Source of the DNA: Diadophis punctatus similis
Lineage: Eukaryota; Chordata; Lepidosauria; Squamata; Dipsadidae
NCBI GenBank assembly: GCA_023053685.1
Contig: JALIGW010000280.1
Coordinates: 1-64,000 of the forward strand
Length of the DNA: 64,000 bases
Direction of reading: 5' to 3'
Positions 33,548 through 46,700 of this stretch are shown here, piece by piece (position 1 is the stretch's first letter; every line of letters starts with the position of its first letter). The notes beneath the pieces were generated by a model. That model had not been told where the DNA came from. It made no database searches and saw only the letters and a list, made by a program, of their open reading frames with translations. Position numbers and translations under genes: made by a program.

Positions 33548-36500
33548 GAATGAACTGTTAGACTTTGGGCTAGCTCTTCAGGGTAGGCTCGGAATCGAAA
33601 ATCAAGCGAGAATTCGGCTTTCCAGCCCATGGGGAACAGGAATATGTGTTTCATTTTCATTTCTGAGGTGTTTGTCAAAAGTCATGTTTTTTGGCTGTAT
33701 TGAGTCCTAAGGCGAATGCAGTTAGACTTTGGGCTAGCTCTTCAGGTAGGCTCAGAATCGAAAATCAAGCGAGAATTCGGCTTTCCAGCCCGTGGGGAAC
33801 AGGAATATGTGTTTCTTTTTCATTTCTGAGGTGTTTTTCAAAAGTGATGTTTTTGGGCTGAATTTAGAAATTAGGCGAATGCTGTGTTAGACCTTGGGCT
33901 AGCTCTTCAGGAAAAGGTCGGAATCAAAAATCAAGCGAGAATTTGGCTTTCCGGCCTGTGGGGAACAGGAATATGTGTTTCATTTTCATTTCTGAGGTGT
34001 TTGTCAAAAGTCATATTTTTGGCTGTATTGAGTCCTAAGGCGAATGCTGTGTTAGACTTTGGGCTAGCTCTTCAGGGTAGGCTCGGAATCGAAAATCAAG
34101 CGAGAATTTGGCTTTCCAGCCCGTGGGGAACAGGAATATGTGTTTCTTTTTCATTTCTGAGGTGTTTGTCAAAAGTGATGTTTTTGGGCTGAATTGAGAA
34201 ATAAGGCGAATGCTGTGTTAGACCGTGAGCTAGCTCTTCAGGGTAGGCTCGGAATCGAAAATCAAGCGAGAATTCGGCTTTCCAGCCTTCGGGGAACAGG
34301 AATATGTGTTTCATTTTCATTTCTGAGGTGTTTGTCAAAAGTCATGTTTTTTTGCTGTATTGAGTCCTAAGGCGAATGCAGTTAGACTTTGGGCTAGCTC
34401 TTCAGGGTAGGCTCAGAATCGAAAATCAAGCGAGAATTCGGCTTTCCAGCCCGTGGGGAACAGGAATATGTGTTTCTTTTTCATTTCTGAGGTGTTTTTC
34501 AAAAGTGATGTTTTTGGGCTGAATTTAGAAATTAGGCGAATGCTGTGTTAGACCTTGGGCTAGCTCTTCAGGAAAAGGTCGGAATCAAAAATCAAGCGAG
34601 AATTTGGCTTTCCGGCCTGTGGGGAACAGGAATATGTGTTTCATTTTCATTTCTGAGGTGTTTGTCAAAAGTCATATTTTTGGCTGTATTGAGTCCTAAG
34701 GCGAATGCTCTGTTAGACTTTGGGCTAGCTCTTCAGGATAGGCTCGGAATCGAAAATCAAGCAAGAATTTGGCTTTCCAGCCCGTGGGGAACAGGAATAT
34801 GTGTTTCTTTTTCATTTCTGAGGTGTTTGTCAAAAGTGATGTTTTTGGGCTGAATTTAGAAATTAGGCGAATGCTGTGTTAGACCTTGGGCTAGCTCTTC
34901 AGGAAAAGGTCGGAATCAAAAATCAAGCGAGAATTTGGCTTTCCGGCCTGTGGGGAACAGGAATATGTGTTTCATTTTCATTTCTGAGGTGTTTGTCAAA
35001 AGTCATATTTTTGGCTGTATTGAGTCCTAAGGCGAATGCTGTGTTAGACTTTGGGCTAGCTCTTCAGGGTAGGCTCAGAATCGAAAATCAAGCAAGAATT
35101 TGGCTTTCCAGCCCGTGGGGAACAGGAATATGTGTTTCTTTTTCATTTCTGAGGTGTTTGTCAAAGTGATGTTTTTGGGCTGAATTGAGAAATAAGGCGA
35201 ATGCTGTGTTAGACCGTGAGCTAGCTCTTCAGGGTAGGCTCGGAATCGAAAATCAAGCGAGAATTCGGCTTTCCAGCCCGTGGGGAACAGGAATATGTGT
35301 TTCATTTTCATTTCTGAGGTGTTTGTCAAAAGTCATGTTTTTTGGCTGTATTGAGTCCTAAGGCGAATGCACTGTTAGACTTTGGGCTAGCTCTTCAGGG
35401 TAGGCTCGGAATTGAAAATCAAGCGAGAATTCAGCTTTCCAGCCCATGGGGAACAGGAATATGTGTTTCATTTTCATTTCTGAGGTGTTTGTCAAAAGTC
35501 ATGTTTTTTGGCTGTATTGAGTCCTAAGGCGAATGCAGTTAGACTTTGGGCTAGCTCTTCAGGGTAGGCTCAGAATCGAAAATCAAGCGAGAATTCGGCT
35601 TTCCAGCCCGTGGGGAACAGGAATATGTGTTTCTTTTTCATTTCTGAGGTGTTTTTCAAAAGTGATGTTTTTGGGCTGAATTTAGAAATTAGGCGAATGC
35701 TGTGTTAGACCTTGGGCTAGCTCTTCAGGAAAAGGTCGGAATCAAAATCAAGCGAGAATTTGGCTTTCCGGCCTGTGGGGCCGGAAAATGTGTTTCATTT
35801 TCATTTCTGAGGTGTTTGTCAAAAGTCATATTTTTGGCTGTATTGAGTCCTAAGGCGAATGCTGTGTTTGACTTTGGGCTAGCTCTTCAGGGTAGGCTCG
35901 GAATCGAAAATCAAGCGAGAATTCGGCTTTCCAGCCCATGGGGAACAGGAATATGTGTTTCATTTTCATTTCTGAGGTGTTTGTCAAAAGTCATGTTTTT
36001 TGGCTGTATTGAGTCCTAACGCGAATGCAGTTAGACTTTGGGCTAGCTCTTCAGGGTAGGCTCAGAATCGAAAATCAAGCGAGAATTCGGCTTTCCAGCC
36101 CGTGGGGAACAGGAATATGTGTTTCTTTTTCATTTCTGAGGTGTTTTTCAAAAGTGATGTTTTTGGGCTGAATTTAGAAATTAGGCGAATGCTGTGTTAG
36201 ACCTTGGGCTAGCTCTTCAGGAAAAGGTCGGAATCAAAAATCAAGCGAGAATTTGGCTTTCCGGCCTGTGGGGAACAGGAATATGTGTTTCATTTTCATT
36301 TCTGAGGTGTTTGTCAAAAGTCATATTTTTGGCTGTATTGAGTCCTAAGGCGAATGCTGTGTTAGACTTTGGGCTAGCTCTTCAGGGTAGGCTCGGAATC
36401 GAAAATCAAGCAAGAATTTGGCTTTCCAGCCCGTGGGGAACAGGAATATGTGTTTCTTTTTCATTTCTGAGGTGTTTGTCAAAGTGATGTTTTTGGGCTG

Positions 36501-37676
36501 AATTGAGAAATAAGGCGAATGCTGTGTTAGACCGTGAGCTAGCTCTTCAGGGTAGGCTCGGAATCGAAAATCAAGCGAGAATTCGGCTTTCCAGCCCGTG
36601 GGGAACAGGAATATGTGTTTCATTTTCATTTCTGAGGTGTTTGTCAAAAGTCATGTTTTTTGGCTGTATTGAGTCCTAAGGCGAATGCACTGTTAGACTT
36701 TGGGCTAGCTCTTCAGGGTAGGCTCGGAATCGAAAATCAAGCGAGAATTCAGCTTTCCAGCCCATGGGGAACAGGAATATGTGTTTCATTTTCATTTCTG
36801 AGGTGTTTGTCAAAAGTCATGTTTTTTGGCTGTATTGAGTCCTAAGGCGAATGCAGTTAGACTTTGGGCTAGCTCTTCAGGGTAGGCTCAGAATCGAAAA
36901 TCAAGCGAGAATTCGGCTTTCCAGCCCGTGGGGAACAGGAATATGTGTTTCTTTTTCATTTCTGAGGTGTTTTTCAAAAGTGATGTTTTTGGGCTGAATT
37001 TAGAAATTAGGCGAATGCTGTGTTAGACCTTGGGCTAGCTCTTCAGGAAAAGGTCGGAATCAAAAATCAAGCGAGAATTTGGCTTTCCGGCCTGTGGGGA
37101 ACAGGAATATGTGTTTCATTTTCATTTCTGAGGTGTTTGTCAAAAGTCATATTTTTGGCTGTATTGAGTCCTAAGGCGAATGCTGTGTTAGACTTTGGGC
37201 TAGCTCTTCAGGGTAGGCTCGGAATCGAAAATCAAGCAAGAATTTGGCTTTCCAGCCCGTGGGGAACAGGAATATGTGTTTCTTTTTCATTTCTGAGGTG
37301 TTTGTCAAAAGTGATGTTTTTGGGCTGAATTGAGAAATAAGGCGAATGCTGTGTTAGACCGTGAGCTAGCTCTTCAGGGTAGGCTCGGAATCGAAAATCA
37401 AGCGAGAATTCGGCTTTCCAGCCCGTGGGGAACAGGAATATGTGTTTCATTTTCATTTCTGAGGTGTTTGTCAAAAGTCATGTTTTTTTGGCTGTATTGA
37501 GTCCTAAGGCGAATGCACTGTTAGACTTTGGGCTACCTCTTCAGGGTAGGCTCGGAATCGAAAATCAAGCGAGAATTCGGCTTTCCAGCCCATGGGGAAC
37601 AGGAATATGTGTTTCATTTTCATTTCTGAGGTGTTTGTCAAAAGTCATGTTTTTTGGCTGTATTGAGTCCTAAGGC
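32887..37676 (+). repeat. 4.79-kb segmental tandem duplication Y, copy 1
   Basis: This block is followed directly by a second copy starting at 37,677. Both carry the CAGCCTTCGGGG D monomer twice, GAATGAACTG in E (about 33,548 and 38,339), the GAATGCTCTGTTAGAC C/A hybrid with TTCAGGATAGGC (about 34,703 and 39,492) and a B' trimer (35,765 and 40,554). Private one-base deletions in this copy include CTTCAGGTAGG near 33,742 and GTCAAAGTG near 35,161 and 36,478. Confidence 0.85.
35765..35787. repeat. B' palindrome 11
   Basis: This B' has also lost one A (GAATCAAAATCAAG near 35,745). The hybrid after it reads GTGTTTGACTTTGG. Confidence 0.93.
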
Positions 37677-40600
37677 GAATGCAGTTAGACTTTGGGCTAG
37701 CTCTTCAGGGTAGGCTCAGAATCGAAAATCAAGCGAGAATTCGGCTTTCCAGCCCGTGGGGAACAGGAATATGTGTTTCTTTTTCATTTCTGAGGTGTTT
37801 TTCAAAAGTGATGTTTTTGGGCTGAATTTAGAAATTAGGCGAATGCTGTGTTAGACCTTGGGCTAGCTCTTCAGGAAAAGGTCGGAATCAAAAATCAAGC
37901 GAGAATTTGGCTTTCCGGCCTGTGGGGAACAGGAATATGTGTTTCATTTTCATTTCTGAGGTGTTTGTCAAAAGTCATATTTTTGGCTGTATTGAGTCCT
38001 AAGGCGAATGCTGTGTTAGACTTTGGGCTAGCTCTTCAGGGTAGGCTCGGAATCGAAAATCAAGCAAGAATTTGGCTTTCCAGCCCGTGGGGAACAGGAA
38101 TATGTGTTTCTTTTTCATTTCTGAGGTGTTTGTCAAAAGTGATGTTTTTGGGCTGAATTGAGAAATAAGGCGAATGCTGTGTTAGACCGTGAGCTAGCTC
38201 TTCAGGGTAGGCTCGGAATCGAAAATCAAGCGAGAATTCGGCTTTCCAGCCTTCGGGGAACAGGAATATGTGTTTCATTTTCATTTCTGAGGTGTTTGTC
38301 AAAAGTCATGTTTTTTTGCTGTATTGAGTCCTAAGGCGAATGAACTGTTAGACTTTGGGCTAGCTCTTCAGGGTAGGCTCGGAATCGAAATCAAGCGAGA
38401 ATTCGGCTTTCCAGCCATGGGGAACAGGAATATGTGTTTCATTTTCATTTCTGAGGTGTTTGTCAAAAGTCATGTTTTTTGGCTGTATTGAGTCCTAAGG
38501 CGAATGCAGTTAGACTTTGGGCTAGCTCTTCAGGGTAGGCTCAGAATCGAAAATCAAGCTAGAATTCGGCTTTCCAGCCCGTGGGGAACAGGAATATGTG
38601 TTTCTTTTTCATTTCTGAGGTGTTTTTCAAAAGTGATGTTTTTGGGCTGAATTTAGAAATTAGGCGAATGCTGTGTTAGACCTTGGGCTAGCTCTTCAGG
38701 AAAAGGTCGGAATCAAAAATCAAGCGAGAATTTGGCTTTCCGGCCTGTGGGGAACAGGAATATGTGTTTCATTTTCATTTCTGAGGTGTTTGTCAAAAGT
38801 CATATTTTTGGCTGTATTGAGTCCTAAGGCGAATGCTGTGTTAGACTTTGGGCTAGCTCTTCAGGGTAGGCTCGGAATCGAAAATCAAGCGAGAATTTGG
38901 CTTTCCAGCCCGTGGGGAACAGGAATATGTGTTTCTTTTTCATTTCTGAGGTGTTTGTCAAAAGTGATGTTTTTGGGCTGAATTGAGAAATAAGGCGAAT
39001 GCTGTGTTAGACCGTGAGCTAGCTCTTCAGGGTAGGCTCGGAATCGAAAATCAAGCGAGAATTCGGCTTTCCAGCCTTCGGGGAACAGGAATATGTGTTT
39101 CATTTTCATTTCTGAGGTGTTTGTCAAAAGTCATGTTTTTTTGCTGTATTGAGTCCTAAGGCGAATGCAGTTAGACTTTGGGCTAGCTCTTCAGGGTAGG
39201 CTCAGAATCGAAAATCAAGCGAGAATTCGGCTTTCCAGCCCGTGGGGAACAGGAATATGTGTTTCTTTTTCATTTCTGAGGTGTTTTTCAAAAGTGATGT
39301 TTTTGGGCTGAATTTAGAAATTAGGCGAATGCTGTGTTAGACCTTGGGCTAGCTCTTCAGGAAAAGGTCGGAATCAAAAATCAAGCGAGAATTTGGCTTT
39401 CCGGCCTGTGGGGAACAGGAATATGTGTTTCATTTTCATTTCTGAGGTGTTTGTCAAAAGTCATATTTTTGGCTGTATTGAGTCCTAAGGCGAATGCTCT
39501 GTTAGACTTTGGGCTAGCTCTTCAGGATAGGCTCGGAATCGAAAATCAAGCAAGAATTTGGCTTTCCAGCCCGTGGGGAACAGGAATATGTGTTTCTTTT
39601 TCATTTCTGAGGTGTTTGTCAAAAGTGATGTTTTTGGGCTGAATTTAGAAATTAGGCGAATGCTGTGTTAGACCTTGGGCTAGCTCTTCAGGAAAAGGTC
39701 GGAATCAAAAATCAAGCGAGAATTTGGCTTTCCGGCCTGTGGGGAACAGGAATATGTGTTTCATTTTCATTTCTGAGGTGTTTGTCAAAAGTCATATTTT
39801 TGGCTGTATTGAGTCCTAAGGCGAATGCTGTGTTAGACTTTGGGCTAGCTCTTCAGGGTAGGCTCAGAATCGAAATCAAGCAAGAATTTGGCTTTCCAGC
39901 CCGTGGGGAACAGGAATATGTGTTTCTTTTTCATTTCTGAGGTGTTTGTCAAAAGTGATGTTTTTGGGCTGAATTGAGAAATAAGGCGAATGCTGTGTTA
40001 GACCGTGAGCTAGCTCTTCAGGGTAGGCTCGGAATCGAAAATCAAGCGAGAATTCAGCTTTCCAGCCCGTGGGGAACAGGAATATGTGTTTCATTTTCAT
40101 TTCTGAGGTGTTTGTCAAAAGTCATGTTTTTTGGCTGTATGAGTCCTAAGGCGAATGCACTGTTAGACTTTGGGGCTAGCTCTTCAGGGTAGGCTCGGAA
40201 TTGAAAATCAAGCGAGAATTCAGCTTTCCAGCCCATGGGGAACAGGAATATGTGTTTCATTTTCATTTCTGAGGTGTTTGTCAAAAGTCATGTTTTTTGG
40301 CTGTATTGAGTCCTAAGGCGAATGCAGTTAGACTTTGGGCTAGCTCTTCAGGGTAGGCTCAGATCGAAAATCAAGCGAGAATTCGGCTTTCCAGCCCGTG
40401 GGGAACAGGAATATGTGTTTCTTTTTCATTTCTGAGGTGTTTTTCAAAAGTGATGTTTTTGGGCTGAATTTAGAAATTAGGCGAATGCTGTGTTAGACCT
40501 TGGGCTAGCTCTTCAGGAAAAGGTCGGAATCAAAAATCAAGCGAGAATTTGGCTTTCCGGCCTGTGGGGCCGGAAAATGTGTTTCATTTTCATTTCTGAG

Positions 40601-42299
40601 GTGTTTGTCAAAAGTCATATTTTTGGCTGTATTGAGTCCTAAGGCGAATGCAGTTAGACTTTGGGCTAGCTCTTCAGGGTAGGCTCAGAATCGAAAATCA
40701 AGCGAGAATTCGGCTTTCCAGCCCGTGGGGAACAGGAATATGTGTTTCTTTTTCATTTCTGAGGTGTTTTTCAAAAGTGATGTTTTTGGGCTGAATTTAG
40801 AAATTAGGCGAATGCTGTGTTAGACCTTGGGCTAGCTCTTCAGGAAAAGGTCGGAATCAAAAATCAAGCGAGAATTTGGCTTTCCGGCCTGTGGGGAACA
40901 GGAATATGTGTTTCATTTTCATTTCTGAGGTGTTTGTCAAAAGTCATATTTTTGGCTGTATTGAGTCCTAAGGCGAATGCTGTGTTAGACTTTGGGCTAG
41001 CTCTTCAGGGTAGGCTCGGAATCGAAAATCAAGCAAGAATTTGGCTTTCCAGCCCGTGGGGAACAGGAATATGTGTTTCTTTTTCATTTCTGAGGTGTTT
41101 GTCAAAAGTGATGTTTTTGGGCTGAATTGAGAAATAAGGCGAATGCTGTGTTAGACCGTGAGCTAGCTCTTCAGGGTAGGCTCGGAATCGAAAATCAAGC
41201 GAGAATTCGGCTTTCCAGCCCGTGGGGAACAGGAATATGTGTTTCATTTTCATTTCTGAGGTGTTTGTCAAAAGTCATGTTTTTTGGCTGTATTGAGTCC
41301 TAAGGCGAATGCACTGTTAGACTTTGGGCTAGCTCTTCAGGGTAGGCTCGGAATCGAAAATCAAGCGAGAATTCAGCTTTCCAGCCCATGGGGAACAGGA
41401 ATATGTGTTTCATTTTCATTTCTGAGGTGTTTGTCAAAAGTCATGTTTTTTGGCTGTATTGAGTCCTAAGGCGAATGCAGTTAGACTTTGGGCTAGCTCT
41501 TCAGGGTAGGCTCAGAATCGAAAATCAAGCGAGAATTCGGCTTTCCAGCCCGTGGGGAACAGGAATATGTGTTTCTTTTTCATTTCTGAGGTGTTTTTCA
41601 AAAGTGATGTTTTTGGGCTGAATTTAGAAATTAGGCGAATGCTGTGTTAGACCTTGGGCTAGCTCTTCAGGAAAAGGTCGGAATCAAAAATCAAGCGAGA
41701 ATTTGGCTTTCCGGCCTGTGGGGAACAGGAATATGTGTTTCATTTTCATTTCTGAGGTGTTTGTCAAAAGTCATATTTTTGGCTGTATTGAGTCCTAAGG
41801 CGAATGCTGTGTTAGACTTTGGGCTAGCTCTTCAGGGTAGGCTCGGAATCGAAAATCAAGCAAGAATTTGGCTTTCCAGCCCGTGGGGAACAGGAATATG
41901 TGTTTCTTTTTCATTTCTGAGGTGTTTGTCAAAAGTGATGTTTTTGGGCTGAATTGAGAAATAAGGCGAATGCTGTGTTAGACCGTGAGCTAGCTCTTCA
42001 GGGTAGGCTCGGAATCGAAAATCAAGCGAGAATTCGGCTTTCCAGCCCGTGGGGAACAGGAATATGTGTTTCATTTTCATTTCTGAGGTGTTTGTCAAAA
42101 GTCATGTTTTTTGGCTGTATTGAGTCCTAAGGCGAATGCACTGTTAGACTTTGGGCTACCACTTCAGGGTAGGCTCGGAATCGAAAATCAAGCGAGAATT
42201 CGGCTTTCCAGCCCATGGGGAACAGGAATATGTGTTTCATTTTCATTTCTGAGGTGTTTGTCAAAAGTCATGTTTTTTGGCTGTATTGAGTCCTAAGGC
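37677..42299 (+). repeat. 4.79-kb segmental tandem duplication Y, copy 2, one monomer shorter
   Basis: This is collinear with 32,887-37,676 but lacks the C/E hybrid monomer of copy 1 (35,857-36,0xx): at 40,646 the B' monomer is followed directly by A. The offset therefore changes from about 4,790 to about 4,624 (a loss of 166 bp). It has its own one-base deletions (CGAAATCAAG near 38,384, CAGCCATGGG near 38,413, CTGTATGAGTCC near 40,135, CAGATCGAAAA near 40,361). Confidence 0.84.
40554..40576. repeat. B' palindrome 12
   Basis: The duplicate of palindrome 11 in block Y. It is followed directly by an A monomer, the C/E hybrid being absent. Confidence 0.93.
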
Positions 42300-43790
42300 G
42301 AATGCAGTTAGACTTTGGGCTAGCTCTTCAGGGTAGGCTCAGAATCGAAAATCAAGCGAGAATTCGGCTTTCCAGCCCGTGGGGAACAGGAATATGTGTT
42401 TCTTTTTCATTTCTGAGGTGTTTTTCAAAAGTGATGTTTTTGGGTTGAATTTAGAAATTAGGCGAATGCTGTGTTAGACCTTGGGCTAGCTCTTCAGGAA
42501 AAGGTCGGAATCAAAAATCAAGCGAGAATTTGGCTTTCCGGCCTGTGGGGAACAGGAATATGTGTTTCATTTTCATTTCTGAGGTGTTTGTCAAAAGTCA
42601 TATTTTTTGGCTGTATTGAGTCCTAAGGCGAATGCTGTGTTAGACTTTGGGCTGGCTCTTCAGGGTAGGCTCGGAATCGAAAATCAAGCAAGAATTTGGC
42701 TTTCCAGCCCGTGGGGAACAGGAATATGTGTTTCTTTTTCATTTCTGAGGTGTTTGTCAAAAGTGATGTTTTTGGGCTGAATTGAGAAATAAGGCGAATG
42801 CTGTGTTAGACTGTGAGCTAGCTCTTCAGGGTAGGCTCGGAATCGAAAATCAAGCGAGAATTCGGCTTTCCAGCCCGTGGGGAACAGGAATATGTGTTTC
42901 ATTTTCATTTCTGAGGTGTTTGTCAAAAGTCATGTTTTTTGGCTGTATTGAGTCCTAAGGCGAATGCACTGTTAGACTTTGGGCTAGCTCTTCAGGGTAG
43001 GCTCGGAATCGAAAATCAAGCGAGAATTCGGCTTTCCAGCCCGTGGGGAACAGGAATATGTGTTTCTTTTTCATTTCTGAGGTGTTTTTCAAAAGTGATG
43101 TTTTTGGGCTGAATTTAGAAATTAGGCGAATGCTGTGTTAGACCTTGGGCTAGCTCTTCAGGAAAAGGTCGGAATCAAAAATCAAGCGAGAATTTGGCTT
43201 TCCGGCCTGTGGGGAACAGGAATATGTGTTTCATTTTCATTTCTGAGGTGTTTGTCAAAAGTCATATTTTTGGCTGTATTGAGTCCTAAGGCGAATGCTG
43301 TGTTAGACTTTGGGCTAGCTCTTCAGGGTAGGCTCGGAATCGAAAATCAAGCAAGAATTTGGCTTTCCAGCCCGTGGGGAACAGGAATATGTGTTTCTTT
43401 TTCATTTCTGAGGTGTTTGTCAAAAGTGATGTTTTTGGGCTGAATTGAGAAATAAGGCGAATGCTGTGTTAGACCGTGAGCTAGCTCTTCAGGGTAGGCT
43501 CGGAATCGAAAATCAAGCGAGAATTCGGCTTTCCAGCCCGTGGGGAACAGGAATATGTGTTTCATTTTCATTTCTGAGGTGTTTGTCAAAAGTCATGTTT
43601 TTTGGCTGTATTGAGTCCTAAGGCGAATGCACTGTTAGACTTTGGGCTAGCTCTTCAGGGTAGGCTCGGAATCGAAAATCAAGCGAGAATTCAGCTTTCC
43701 AGCCCATGGGGAACAGGAATATGTGTTTCATTTTCATTTCTGAGGTGTTTGTCAAAAGTCATGTTTTTTGGCTGTATTGAGTCCTAAGGC

Positions 43791-46700
43791 GAATGCAGTT
43801 AGACTTTGGGCTAGCTCTTCAGGGTAGGCTCAGAATCGAAAATCAAGCGAGAATTCGGCTTTCCAGCCCGTGGGGAACAGGAATATGTGTTTCTTTTTCA
43901 TTTCTGAGGTGTTTTTCAAAAGTGATGTTTTTGGGCTGAATTTAGAAATTAGGCGAATGCTGTGTTAGACCTTGGGCTAGCTCTTCAGGAAAAGGTCGGA
44001 ATCAAAAATCAAGCGAGGAATTTGGCTTTCCGGCCTGTGGGGAACAGGAATATGTGTTTCATTTTCATTTCTGAGGTGTTTGTCAAAAGTCATATTTTTG
44101 GCTGTATTGAGTCCTAAGGCGAATGCTGTGTTAGACTTTGGGCTAGCTCTTCAGGGTAGGCTCGGAATCGAAAATCAAGCAAGAATTTGGCTTTCCAGCC
44201 CGTGGGGAACAGGAATATGTGTTTCTTTTTCATTTCTGAGGTGTTTGTCAAAAGTGATGTTTTTGGGCTGAATTGAGAAATAAGGCGAATGCTGTGTTAG
44301 ACCGTGAGCTAGCTCTTCAGGGTAGGCTCGGAATCGAAAATCAAGCGAGGAATTCGGCTTTCCAGCCCGTGGGGAACAGGAATATGTGTTTCATTTTCAT
44401 TTCTGAGGTGTTTGTCAAAAGTCATGTTTTTTGGCTGTATTGAGTCCTAAGGCGAATGCACTGTTAGACTTTGGGCTACCACTTCAGGGTAGGCTCGGAA
44501 TCGAAAATCAAGCGAGAATTCGGCTTTCCAGCCCATGGGGAACAGGAATATGTGTTTCATTTTCATTTCTGAGGTGTTTGTCAAAAGTCATGTTTTTTGG
44601 CTGTATTGAGTCCTAAGGCGAATGCAGTTAGACTTTGGGCTAGCTCTTCAGGGTAGGCTCAGAATCGAAAATCAAGCGAGAATTCGGCTTTCCAGCCCGT
44701 GGGGAACAGGAATATGTGTTTCTTTTTCATTTCTGAGGTGTTTTTCAAAAGTGATGTTTTTGGGTTGAATTTAGAAATTAGGCGAATGCTGTGTTAGACC
44801 TTGGGCTAGCTCTTCAGGAAAAGGTCGGAATCAAAAATCAAGCGAGAATTTGGCTTTCCGGCCTGTGGGGAACAGGAATATGTGTTTCATTTTCATTTCT
44901 GAGGTGTTTGTCAAAAGTCATATTTTTGGCTGTATTGAGTCCTAAGGCGAATGCTGTGTTAGACTTTGGGCTAGCTCTTCAGGGTAGGCTCGGAATCGAA
45001 AATCAAGCAAGAATTTGGCTTTCCAGCCCGTGGGGAACAGGAATATGTGTTTCTTTTTCATTTCTGAGGTGTTTGTCAAAAGTGATGTTTTTGGGCTGAA
45101 TTGAGAAATAAGGCGAATGCTGTGTTAGACCGTGAGCTAGCTCTTCAGGGTAGGCTCGGAATCGAAAATCAAGCGAGAATTCGGCTTTCCAGCCCGTGGG
45201 GAACAGGAATATGTGTTTCATTTTCATTTCTGAGGTGTTTGTCAAAAGTCATGTTTTTTGGCTGTATTGAGTCCTAAGGCGAATGCACTGTTAGACTTTG
45301 GGCTACCACTTCAGGGTAGGCTCGGAATCGAAAATCAAGCGAGAATTCGGCTTTCCAGCCCATGGGGAACAGGAATATGTGTTTCATTTTCATTTCTGAG
45401 GTGTTTGTCAAAAGTCATGTTTTTTGGCTGTATTGAGTCCTAAGGCGAATGCAGTTAGACTTTGGGCTAGCTCTTCAGGGTAGGCTCAGAATCGAAAATC
45501 AAGCGAGAATTCGGCTTTCCAGCCCGTGGGGAACAGGAATATGTGTTTCTTTTTCATTTCTGAGGTGTTTTTCAAAAGTGATGTTTTTGGGTTGAATTTA
45601 GAAATTAGGCGAATGCTGTGTTAGACCTTGGGCTAGCTCTTCAGGAAAAGGTCGGAATCAAAAATCAAGCGAGAATTTGGCTTTCCGGCCTGTGGGGAAC
45701 AGGAATATGTGTTTCATTTTCATTTCTGAGGTGTTTGTCAAAAGTCATATTTTTGGCTGTATTGAGTCCTAAGGCGAATGCTGTGTTAGACTTTGGGCTG
45801 GCTCTTCAGGGTAGGCTCGGAATCGAAAATCAAGCAAGAATTTGGCTTTCCAGCCCGTGGGGAACAGGAATATGTGTTTCTTTTTCATTTCTGAGGTGTT
45901 TGTCAAAAGTGATGTTTTTGGGCTGAATTGAGAAATAAGGCGAATGCTGTGTTAGACTGTGAGCTAGCTCTTCAGGGTAGGCTCGGAATCGAAAATCAAG
46001 CGAGAATTCGGCTTTCCAGCCCGTGGGGAACAGGAATATGTGTTTCATTTTCATTTCTGAGGTGTTTGTCAAAAGTCATGTTTTTTGGCTGTATTGAGTC
46101 CTAAGGCGAATGCACTGTTAGACTTTGGGCTAGCTCTTCAGGGTAGGCTCGGAATCGAAAATCAAGCGAGAATTCAGCTTTCCAGCCCATGGGGAACAGG
46201 AATATGTGTTTCATTTTCATTTCTGAGGTGTTTGTCAAAAGTCATGTTTTTTGGCTGTATTGAGTCCTAAGGCGAATGCAGTTAGACTTTGGGCTAGCTC
46301 TTCAGGGTAGGCTCAGAATCGAAAATCAAGCGAGAATTCGGCTTTCCAGCCCGTGGGGAACAGGAATATGTGTTTCTTTTTCATTTCTGAGGTGTTTTTC
46401 AAAAGTGATGTTTTTGGGCTGAATTTAGAAATTAGGCGAATGCTGTGTTAGACCTTGGGCTAGCTCTTCAGGAAAAGGTCGGAATCAAAAATCAAGCGAG
46501 AATTTGGCTTTCCGGCCTGTGGGGAACAGGAATATGTGTTTCATTTTCATTTCTGAGGTGTTTGTCAAAAGTCATATTTTTGGCTGTATTGAGTCCTAAG
46601 GCGAATGCTGTGTTAGACTTTGGGCTAGCTCTTCAGGGTAGGCTCGGAATCGAAAATCAAGCAAGAATTTGGCTTTCCAGCCCGTGGGGAACAGGAATAT

